Origin: JAJXWB01 sp046349215
GTDB lineage: Bacteria > Pseudomonadota > Alphaproteobacteria > Rhizobiales > Beijerinckiaceae
Assembly (NCBI GenBank): GCA_046349215.1
Contig: JAXMCV010000001.1
Span: forward strand, 1,054,001-1,118,000
Length of the DNA: 64,000 nt
Direction: 5' to 3'
Each line of letters starts with the position of its first letter. Position 1 is the stretch's first letter. A program made the translations under genes and the position numbers. Positions 57,308-64,000 of this stretch are shown here, piece after piece. Below the pieces are notes generated by a model that did not search any database, had not been told where the DNA came from, and worked only from the letters and a program-made list of their open reading frames with translations.

Positions 57308-59557
57308 GTGACCGTTTCGCAGGGCGTCGACAACCAGGGACAAGCGGAATTGCGCGCTCTCGTCCGCGCCTCCGTGCGCAATTGTCTCGCCGCGCACTGG
57401 CCGGCCGACAAGGCCGTAGCTTTGGCTTCCGACGCCGGCAAGGTCGCGGAGACCTGGAGGGCGCTGGCTGAAATCGGCGTTGGCGCGCTTGGCGCAGCTG
57501 ACCATGAAGGCGGACTGGTGGCGGCCCTGGTCGTCATGGAGGAACTCGGCCGCGCCGCCTGTCGCGCGCCCATGCTGTCGACGTTTCTTGCCAACATGGC
57601 GCTGACGACCGGCGGAAAGGCGCACGACCTCTCCACTCGACTGTCGGCGAGCGCCGCAATCGCAGCTTTTGCTTTCGGCGCCTTCGATCCGGACGGCGAG
57701 GCCGGATCGCTTTCGCTGTCCGCCGGCGCGGCGACGGGCGTCCTGCGTTTCGTCGAGGTCGCGACGAGTTGCACGCACCTTCTGGCGCCGATCGCCGACG
57801 ACGCCCTGGCGATCTTCGATCTGAAGCATCCGGGCGTTGCGCTCCCGCCAACCCGAGCCATGGGCGTTGCGGGCCTGTTCGAAGTGCGGCTCGACCGAAC
57901 GCCCGCCGAGATCGTTTCCGTCGACAAGGCGAAATTGCGCGACCTGCTCCCGCTGGCGCGCCTGATGTGCACGGCGCGCGCACATGGGGCGGCGCGGCGC
58001 GCCTTCGACCTGGCGGTGGACTATGCCGGCGAAAGGCGCCAGTTCGGGCAGCCTATTGGCAGGTTCCAGGCTATTCAGCACAAGCTCGCCAATGGACTGA
58101 TCGCGCTCGAAGGCGTGCGGCTGACCATCGAATATGCGGGTGAACTCCACGATGCCGGCCATGCCGACTGGCGCTATTTCGCAGACGCCGCCACGGCGTT
58201 CGGGTCCGACGCGTTGCGACGCGTGTCACTCGAGACGCAGCACGCCTTTGGGGCCGTCGGCTACGCCGAGGAACACGAAGCCCCCCGACATTTCAAGCGC
58301 GTCCATCTCGATACGATCGCGCACGGCGGCGTGCGCGAAGCGCGCCGACAGGTCGCTGCTTTCCTGCTGGACGACGGCGGCGCGGCCTTGCCTGAATATG
58401 ATCTGGGCTACGCCGGCAACGCTTTCCGCGACGAGGTGCGCGCCTGGCTCGACGCGCACTGGTCCGGAAGCCGGAAGGCGGAATTCGATTCCAGAGCCTT
58501 CGCCGAGCGAGAATTCGACCCGGATTTCGCGCGCGATATGGGTCGCACCGGCTGGATCGGTCTCGCCTGGCCGTCGGAATTCGGCGGCCAGGAACGTTCG
58601 CCCAAAGAGCAGCTGGCGTTCATTGAGACGATGGAGCGCGGCGAGGCTCCGCGGATCGGCGCCGCCATCCAGGCGAACGCGCTGATGATGTTCGGAACGC
58701 CGGAGCAGCAACGCAAGTATCTTCCCGAGATTCTCGCTGGAGAAGCCATGCACGGCATGGGCTACAGCGAGCCGGACGCCGGTTCCGATCTCTCGGCCAT
58801 GCGCACGACCGCCGTTCGTGACGGCGACGAATGGGTCATCAACGGCCAGAAGATCTGGACGACGACCTGGTGGGGCAAATATATGTACCTCGCCGCCAAG
58901 ACCGACACGGCGGCAAAGCCGCCGCATGCAGGCATCAGCATGTTCATCGTGCCGATGAACGCGCCGGGGATCACGGTGCGGCCGGCGACGACCATGTACG
59001 ACGGCACGTTCGCGAACATCTTCTACGACAATGTGCGGATCCCGGCCGAAAATGTCGTCGGCGAGGTCAACGGCGGCTGGAAAGTTCTGACCGGCGCGCT
59101 CGCCTTCGAACGCGGCCTCGTCGGCGGCGGCATTGTGCTGAAGGTCGCCCACGCCTTCGAGAGGTTGCGCGCGCATGTGCTGGCTGCATCCAGGGATGGC
59201 GTCCGGCTGGCCGACGATCCGACAATCCGCGAAAGACTCGCCACGCTCGCGAGCGAGATCGAGGTTGGCCGCCGGCTGATGGTGCATTGCGCGGAACTCG
59301 CCGTGGACGGTCTGACGCCACCCGAATACGCCGCAATCAGCAAGGTCTTCTCAGGCGAGCTGATGGAACGGTTCGGCGAAACGGCGCTCGACATTCTGGG
59401 TATGCGCGCCGCGCTTTCGGAACGAGCGTCCGGGGCGCTCGACAACGGCAGGTTCGAGCAGAACTTGCGACATTCGCTGATGTGGGTCATCAGCATAGGA
59501 ACGAACGAAATCCAGCGAAACCTGATCGCGCAGAAGGGCCTCGGGCTGCCGCGCTGA
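57308..59557 (+). CDS. double-domain acyl-CoA dehydrogenase (natural fusion)
   Basis: 749 residues, twice the normal length, from GTG 57308. Residues ~1-365 are a divergent ACAD (AHGAARRAFDLAVDYAGERR, QFGQPIGRFQAIQHKLANGL). Residues ~375-749 are a well-conserved ACAD (GYSEPDAGSDLSAMRTTAVR, VINGQKIWTTTWWGKYMYLA, SIGTNEIQRNLIAQKGLGLP). The arrangement mirrors heteromeric FadE/ChsE pairs in which only one site per dimer is active, here in one chain. The N-terminal half appears to lack the ISEP-type loop, so it may be structural. The usual substrate class for such enzymes is bulky acyl-CoAs (inference). Confidence 0.9.
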   Translation: MTVSQGVDNQGQAELRALVRASVRNCLAAHWPADKAVALASDAGKVAETWRALAEIGVGALGAADHEGGLVAALVVMEELGRAACRAPMLSTFLANMALTTGGKAHDLSTRLSASAAIAAFAFGAFDPDGEAGSLSLSAGAATGVLRFVEVATSCTHLLAPIADDALAIFDLKHPGVALPPTRAMGVAGLFEVRLDRTPAEIVSVDKAKLRDLLPLARLMCTARAHGAARRAFDLAVDYAGERRQFGQPIGRFQAIQHKLANGLIALEGVRLTIEYAGELHDAGHADWRYFADAATAFGSDALRRVSLETQHAFGAVGYAEEHEAPRHFKRVHLDTIAHGGVREARRQVAAFLLDDGGAALPEYDLGYAGNAFRDEVRAWLDAHWSGSRKAEFDSRAFAEREFDPDFARDMGRTGWIGLAWPSEFGGQERSPKEQLAFIETMERGEAPRIGAAIQANALMMFGTPEQQRKYLPEILAGEAMHGMGYSEPDAGSDLSAMRTTAVRDGDEWVINGQKIWTTTWWGKYMYLAAKTDTAAKPPHAGISMFIVPMNAPGITVRPATTMYDGTFANIFYDNVRIPAENVVGEVNGGWKVLTGALAFERGLVGGGIVLKVAHAFERLRAHVLAASRDGVRLADDPTIRERLATLASEIEVGRRLMVHCAELAVDGLTPPEYAAISKVFSGELMERFGETALDILGMRAALSERASGALDNGRFEQNLRHSLMWVISIGTNEIQRNLIAQKGLGLPR

Positions 59558-59581
59558 TCCTCACCGAGCTTGCGAGGAACG

Positions 59582-60838
59582 ATGGACGCTTCGTCACGAC
59601 CCGACCTGCCGCCGCCGCGCCTTCGCGCGCCCGGTCTCCCAACAGCCCTGGAAGGCGTGCGCATCGCCGATTTCTCGCATTTCATCGCCGGGCCGATGTG
59701 CACGATGATCCTCGCCGACCTCGGCGCCGACGTCGTCAAGATCGAGAACGCCGCGCGCGGCGACGACTTTCGTAGTTTCAAGCCGCACATCGCCGGCGAA
59801 TCCGCGCCCTATCTCTGGACCAACCGGAACAAGCGCGGCATCGCGCTCGACCTGACCACGGAAGCGGCGCGCCAGGTCGCGATCGATCTCATCAGGACCG
59901 CGGACGTCGTCGTCGAGAATTTCTCCAAGGGCGTGATGGAGAAATTCGGTCTCGGTTACGAGGCGATGCGCCAGATCAATCCGCGCCTCGTCTATTGCAG
60001 CATGTCCGCTTACGGCCGCGACGGAGCAATGTCGGACCGGCTCGGCTTCGACCCCGTCGTACAAGCGGAAACCGGGTTCATGTCGCTCAACGGCCTGCCC
60101 GACCAGGAGGGCGTTCGCACCGGGCCCGCGGTCATGGATATTTCAACGGGCATGATGGGCGCAGTCGCCGTGCTGGGCGCGTTGGCGGCGCGCGAGCGCA
60201 CGGGCGCGGGTCAGCAAGTGGAGGTCTCGCTCTACGATACCGCCACGCTCATGCTCGGCTTTCACGCCATGAACTATCTCGCGACGGGCAAGAACCCGAC
60301 GCGATTCGGCAACCGCAGCGTCGACAGCGTGCCGACCGGCGTATTCCACGCAGCCGATGGCGCCCTCTACATCGCTTGCGCCAACGATCGCACCTACCAG
60401 CGCCTGGCGATCGACGTATTCGATCGCAAGGATCTCGCCGAACATCCGGATTTCGTGTCTAACGCGGCGCGCGTCGCAAATCGCGAGCGGTTGAGCGCCA
60501 TCATCGACGAAATATTATCGGCAGATTCCTGCGAGAACTGGGCGAAGAAAATGCAGAAGGCCGGCGTGCCGGCCGGCGTCGCACGAACCGTCGAAGGCGC
60601 GTTCAATTCGGCCGAGATGGCCGACCGCGGGCTGGCCAGCGCCATCCCTCATCCGGTCGCCGGCGAGATCCCCAATATCGGGTCGCCGCTTGTCCTGCGC
60701 GGCACGCCCGTCGTCGATCCGGTCGCAGCGCCGACGCTAGGCCAGCATACATTCGATGTGCTGTCGCAGCTTCTGGGGTATTCGCCGGAAAGGATCGAGG
60801 CGCTGGCGGCGGCGGGCGCGATACGGCGTCCGGCGTAG
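59582..60838 (+). CDS. type III (CaiB/BaiF) CoA-transferase
   Basis: 418 residues. GVRIADFSHFIAGPMCTMIL, LADLGADVVKIENAARGDDF and LVYCSMSAYGRDGAMSDRLG are family blocks; the catalytic Asp is expected in GPAVMDISTGMMGAVAVLGA. Second enzyme of this type in the cluster, about as divergent from the first as unrelated paralogues. ATG 59582 has GAGGAA four bases upstream. It converges with the second FadR regulator, whose stop is one base away. Confidence 0.93.
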   Translation: MDASSRPDLPPPRLRAPGLPTALEGVRIADFSHFIAGPMCTMILADLGADVVKIENAARGDDFRSFKPHIAGESAPYLWTNRNKRGIALDLTTEAARQVAIDLIRTADVVVENFSKGVMEKFGLGYEAMRQINPRLVYCSMSAYGRDGAMSDRLGFDPVVQAETGFMSLNGLPDQEGVRTGPAVMDISTGMMGAVAVLGALAARERTGAGQQVEVSLYDTATLMLGFHAMNYLATGKNPTRFGNRSVDSVPTGVFHAADGALYIACANDRTYQRLAIDVFDRKDLAEHPDFVSNAARVANRERLSAIIDEILSADSCENWAKKMQKAGVPAGVARTVEGAFNSAEMADRGLASAIPHPVAGEIPNIGSPLVLRGTPVVDPVAAPTLGQHTFDVLSQLLGYSPERIEALAAAGAIRRPA

Positions 60839-60839
60839 C

Positions 60840-61661
60840 TTACTTGCGCTTGCCGTCGACCGCTTTCGAGCGGCCGCTCCCACTTCGCTTTCGCGGGGAT
60901 TGGTCCGCCGGTGGCATGTCGATCAGCGACAGATAGGTGCGCTGCAACCGCTTGAGGCTCGTTTCCATTTCGGCGACGGCGGCATTGGCGTCGCCCTCGA
61001 CCAGATGCTTCATGAACCGCCGGCGCGAGGGAACGACAAACGTATTGTCGTAGAAGCCGATCTTGTTGACGAAATGGCTGAGCACTTCGAGAACGCTGTT
61101 CATGACCGTCATGATGACGGGATTGCCGGTAATGCGCGCGAGGATGCCATGAAACTCGATATGCTTCATCGCGCATTTCGCAAGGTCGTCGTCCCTGGCG
61201 GCGGCGACCGCCGCCTCGATGTTGGCGTTCAGCTCCGCGATATCGTCCACGGTCGCGCGACTGCAGGCCTCGCGGACGATGATCGATTCGAGCCAGATGC
61301 GCGCCTCGGTGAGTTGCGCCGGATGGATGGCGCCCAGATGGTACATGTCCATCAGGCCGGCGGTGATCGCCCTGTCGCTGCGTTCGCTGATGAAGGCGCC
61401 GCCGCTTGCGCCTTTCTGCAAACGGATGAGGCCGGCATGCTCGAGCGATCGGAGGGCTTCGCGCAGCGTGTTGCGCGAGACGCCGAATTGTTCGGAAAGC
61501 GCCCGTTCCGATGGCAGCCGGTCGCCGATCTTCAACCGCCCTTCCGACAGTTCCGTCCTGATCTGGTGAGCGATTTCCTCGAAGGCGCGCGCCGAGCGGA
61601 TCGGCTGGAACGTAAGGCCCTCAGACTTCGAAACCGCGGCTTTCGGCATTTCGACCCTCAT
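60840..61661 (-). CDS. FadR/GntR family transcriptional regulator
   Basis: 273 residues. wHTH: SARAFEEIAHQIRTELSEGR, IGDRLPSERALSEQFGVSRN then TLREALRSLEHAGLIRLQKG; FCD effector domain follows (~110-240). The C-terminus is a basic Lys/Arg/Ser tail. ATG 61661 (MRVEMPKAAVSKSEG) is chosen; the open frame upstream to 61814 overlaps the CoA-transferase gene antisense and lacks similarity. It is about as long as the regulator at 55218 and similar in layout, so the two may recognise related operators. Confidence 0.92.
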   Translation of the reverse strand: MRVEMPKAAVSKSEGLTFQPIRSARAFEEIAHQIRTELSEGRLKIGDRLPSERALSEQFGVSRNTLREALRSLEHAGLIRLQKGASGGAFISERSDRAITAGLMDMYHLGAIHPAQLTEARIWLESIIVREACSRATVDDIAELNANIEAAVAAARDDDLAKCAMKHIEFHGILARITGNPVIMTVMNSVLEVLSHFVNKIGFYDNTFVVPSRRRFMKHLVEGDANAAVAEMETSLKRLQRTYLSLIDMPPADQSPRKRSGSGRSKAVDGKRK

Positions 61662-61749
61662 GCTGCCTACCCGCAGAGACCGCGGCGCGACGCCGGCCGG
61701 TCGTCCCGTGTTAGCCTGTCCCCGGTCCGGACTCAATGATAGGCGCCGC

Positions 61750-62607
61750 TCATCCCTCCAGAAACGCCGGATCCCCGATCTGCCTGCGGTAAGCGCTCGG
61801 CCCGTCGCAACCATGCACGTATCGGCCGAGATAGTCCTTGAAGGACGTTGCGCTGGCGCTCGCCTTCACATATTCGGCAACATGCGCCTCGTCGAGATCG
61901 TAGAGGCCGGCGCTGACCGTCGGATGCGCGCCGTACGGAGCTTCGACGATCGTGTCGACAAAGGCCGACGACAGGCGGGTCAGCGCGTGCGACTTGCGAA
62001 CCGTCTCATGCGAGACGATTCGGTCGACCGATACGATGACGTGCTTGGCGGCCTGAGCCATCAGCACGTCGAAGAACACCGGCGCGCGATATTGCACATT
62101 GCCCAGTTCGTCGGCCTGCTGTGCGTGCAGGAGAACGACGTCCGGCTTTATCGCCGGCACCTTGAGAAGGCGACGTTCGCCCGGCGCGGTCTCGACCGGC
62201 TGGTAGTAGGCCGGGTTCACTTTTGGCAGATCGGTGCACATGTCGGGGATCAGCCCATAAGGCAAGTCGCACGCGCCGGCGCGCAGGCCGCCGGCAATCG
62301 CGGGACCGTCCAGCTCGACGACTTCGACTGAGCCCGATTCCGCCGCCTTCCGGAAGTGCGGCGCAAGGCCGAATTGCTCGAAGCTGATGAAGATGCATGC
62401 CGTCTTCTTGACTGCGCCCGCGCCGATCAGCATGTCCGGCGCGATGCTGCCAGGCGCCGGGATCAGCGTCAGATCCTTCACGCCCTTGCGTACGATCTCA
62501 CGCACCAGCGCCATCGGCTGGGCGTTGAATATCCAGCCGCCTGTCGCAATCGTCATGCCTGGCTTGATGACGTCGATCGCCTCGGAAATGCTCTTGATCT
62601 TCGACAT
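61750..62607 (-). CDS. CoA-transferase subunit A (type I, glutaconate/IpdA-like)
   Basis: 285 residues. ISEAIDVIKPGMTIATGGWI and PMALVREIVRKGVKDLTLIP are subunit-A features of the type I family; LPYGLIPDMCTDLPKVNP and VVLLHAQQADELGNVQYRAP follow. It pairs with the subunit B gene 45 bases upstream in transcription. In steroid ring degradation the IpdAB pair of this family cleaves a ring by hydrolysis, so C-C bond hydrolysis is an alternative to CoA transfer. Confidence 0.88.
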   Translation of the reverse strand: MSKIKSISEAIDVIKPGMTIATGGWIFNAQPMALVREIVRKGVKDLTLIPAPGSIAPDMLIGAGAVKKTACIFISFEQFGLAPHFRKAAESGSVEVVELDGPAIAGGLRAGACDLPYGLIPDMCTDLPKVNPAYYQPVETAPGERRLLKVPAIKPDVVLLHAQQADELGNVQYRAPVFFDVLMAQAAKHVIVSVDRIVSHETVRKSHALTRLSSAFVDTIVEAPYGAHPTVSAGLYDLDEAHVAEYVKASASATSFKDYLGRYVHGCDGPSAYRRQIGDPAFLEG

Positions 62608-62652
62608 TTTCTGTTCCTTCGCCTGGGCCCCGTCAGGATTGCGCGCGCCGCT

Positions 62653-63444
62653 TCAGGCGGCGGATCGCAACACGCCCGTGGAATCGACCTTCTGGCGCAG
62701 AATCGTCAGTTCTTCCGCTGTCGGCATTTTCGTGACCGGGGGCGTTCCCTCGACCAGCATTTCGAAGCCGGTATTCGTCCTCACCTGGTCGATCGTGACG
62801 CCGGGGTGCAGCGAGACGATACGCATGCCCTTGGTCGTCGTCTCGAAGTCGAACACGCCGAGGTTGGATACGACGAGCTTCGGGCCGCCGGCCGGCAGGC
62901 CCCGGTCGGTGCGCGACGAGCCGCCGTCGAGATGGCCGGGACCGTTGAGGAAATCGACGCGTTCGACGAAAGCACCGCGATGATGTTTGGGCATTACCAC
63001 ATAGAAGCGCTTCGACAGCGCGGTGAGCGCCGCGATGCCGACCGTTCCGGGTCCGCGCAGCTTGGGTCGCGCATGCGAGCCGACGCAGACCGTGTTGATG
63101 TTGCCGAACCGATCGACCTGCAGGGCGCCGAGGATTGCGAAGTCGAAGAAATGGATTTCCCAGTCGATGAAGTCGATCATCTGCGGCAGGTCCATGACGG
63201 CCTCGCAGCACGCGAGATTGCGGTGATCGGCGGTAGGACGAATGATGCCGTCGTCGGCATTGACCATTCCGCCTGGTCCCGAGACCCACCACAAAGTCGG
63301 AGCGTGCATGTGGCGCGCGAGATTGCAGGCGGCGACCTGCACATCGCTGTTCGTCCCGACGATGGCCTTTTCGCCATCGCGCAGATCGCGGGCCAGCAAG
63401 ACCGACAGCATTTCTGAATTCGTGCAATTCGTATCCGCGGTCAT
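62653..63444 (-). CDS. CoA-transferase subunit B (type I, glutaconate/IpdB-like)
   Basis: 263 residues from ATG 63444 (MTADTNCTNSEMLSVLLARD). Blocks: LRDGEKAIVGTNSDVQVAAC, PTLWWVSGPGGMVNADDG, FFDFAILGALQVDRFGNINT and GMRIVSLHPGVTIDQVRTNT. The type I active-site Glu of glutaconate CoA-transferase B is not evident at the usual place, which would fit the IpdB-type hydrolases that also depart from it; this needs an alignment. Partner of the gene at 61750-62607. Confidence 0.87.
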   Translation of the reverse strand: MTADTNCTNSEMLSVLLARDLRDGEKAIVGTNSDVQVAACNLARHMHAPTLWWVSGPGGMVNADDGIIRPTADHRNLACCEAVMDLPQMIDFIDWEIHFFDFAILGALQVDRFGNINTVCVGSHARPKLRGPGTVGIAALTALSKRFYVVMPKHHRGAFVERVDFLNGPGHLDGGSSRTDRGLPAGGPKLVVSNLGVFDFETTTKGMRIVSLHPGVTIDQVRTNTGFEMLVEGTPPVTKMPTAEELTILRQKVDSTGVLRSAA

Positions 63445-63476
63445 TTGAGCATCCTCTTCCTGTCGGCGCGGTCGGC

Positions 63477-64000
63477 TCAGATCGCCCTGCCGGCGTTTTG
63501 CCAGATTGGTTCGCGCAGCTTGCGCTTGAATATCTTGCCGCTGTCGTGGCGTGGCAGCGCATCGTGAAAATCGATCCGCTTCGGGATCTTGAAGCGGGCG
63601 ATGTGCTGGCCGAGATAGGCCCGGATCGATTCGGCCGAAATGTCCGCGCCGGGAACGAGCTCGACGGCTGCAGCGAGCGACTCGCCGAATTCCTCGTCCG
63701 GGATTCCGAACACTGCGCAATCCTGCACGCCCGGACATTGCACGAGCGCATTCTCGATTTCGGCGGGATATATATTCGTTCCGGCGGAAATCACCATGTC
63801 GGAGCGCCGATCGCAGAGATAGAGATGGCCGTCCTCGAGATAGCCGACATCGCCGACGCTGATCAGCCCGTCCCTTTCCACGCGCTTCCGCTTTTCAGGA
63901 TCGTTGAGATAGGTGAAATCGGCATATGCCGGCACGCGCATGTAGATTTCGCCGATCTCGCCATCGGGTAGCAGGCGGCCATCTTCTGCGTAGAATGCGA
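63477..64000 (-). CDS. acyl-CoA synthetase, C-terminal part (runs off right edge)
   Basis: Partial: the 5' end lies beyond base 64000. Visible residues include GDVGYLEDGHLYLCDRRSDM (adenylate-forming motif A8 hinge, Asp), ISAGTNIYPAEIENALVQCP and the C-terminal catalytic Lys in HDSGKIFKRKLRE. ANL superfamily enzyme that activates a carboxylate to its CoA ester with ATP. The stop is at 63477, 32 bases before subunit B, and the genes likely form one operon: synthetase, B, A. Confidence 0.93.
   Translation of the reverse strand, partial: AFYAEDGRLLPDGEIGEIYMRVPAYADFTYLNDPEKRKRVERDGLISVGDVGYLEDGHLYLCDRRSDMVISAGTNIYPAEIENALVQCPGVQDCAVFGIPDEEFGESLAAAVELVPGADISAESIRAYLGQHIARFKIPKRIDFHDALPRHDSGKIFKRKLREPIWQNAGRAI

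Overview
The window is GC-rich DNA from an alphaproteobacterium, most likely Hyphomicrobiales (Rhizobiales). Evidence for this: a PdhS-type PAS histidine kinase, the hisD / UPF0262 / low-molecular-weight phosphatase / DUF2948 / murA gene set, a pair of phasins behind a PhaR-like palindrome, and a tRNA-His of the alphaproteobacterial type (G1:U72, A73, no encoded G-1). No replication origin, rRNA or CRISPR array was seen.

Layout. 1-9.6 kb: partial sensor kinase, two phasins (PHB granules), tRNA-His, an octaheme cytochrome c fused to TPRs, a DUF3597 protein, a phosphopantetheinyl transferase, azlCD and a small phosphatase. 9.6-20 kb: housekeeping string (UPF0262, hisD, DUF2948, murA) interrupted by a complete oxygen-independent ubiquinone locus (ubiT-ubiU-ubiV divergent from ubiD-ubiX, with an FNR/FixK-like box between them). 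20.3-28.3 kb: tRNA-Thr followed by an island with more A/T than its surroundings. It holds a conserved protein with macro-domain-like motifs next to an Apea-type HEPN protein, an epoxide hydrolase-like enzyme, a two-gene IS91-type element and a SnoaL-GNAT fusion. 28.3-37.7 kb: ThDP enzyme, secreted lipase, cupin, MFS exporter, egtD, peroxiredoxin, SnoaL protein, LysR regulator and a membrane protein. Four exact copies and one degenerate copy of the palindrome ATAG-N7-CTAT lie in front of these genes and suggest one small LysR regulon. 37.8-46.7 kb: a TTC38-like protein coupled to OpgC, then a tightly overlapped run of 3-hydroxybutyrate dehydrogenase, patatin, HtrA protease, an SDR, two tiny membrane proteins, a ferric-reductase-like membrane protein fused to a Rieske domain, and a membrane-anchored protein. 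47-64 kb: a catabolic cluster with a flavodoxin-fold quinone reductase, two ABC substrate-binding proteins, MarR and two FadR/GntR regulators, a Rieske oxygenase, thiolase plus DUF35, acyl-CoA dehydrogenases (one a natural double), two type III CoA-transferases, a two-subunit type I CoA-transferase and an acyl-CoA synthetase cut by the window end.

How they fit. The right third looks like uptake, oxygenation, CoA activation, dehydrogenation and thiolytic or retro-aldol cleavage of an organic acid whose identity the sequence does not reveal. The left third mixes core genes with PHB storage and anaerobic quinone synthesis, which fits a metabolically flexible organism living across oxygen gradients. 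The strongest candidates for something undescribed are the macro-like/HEPN pair in the tRNA-Thr island, the ATAG-N7-CTAT regulon, and the bdhA-to-Rieske membrane redox operon.
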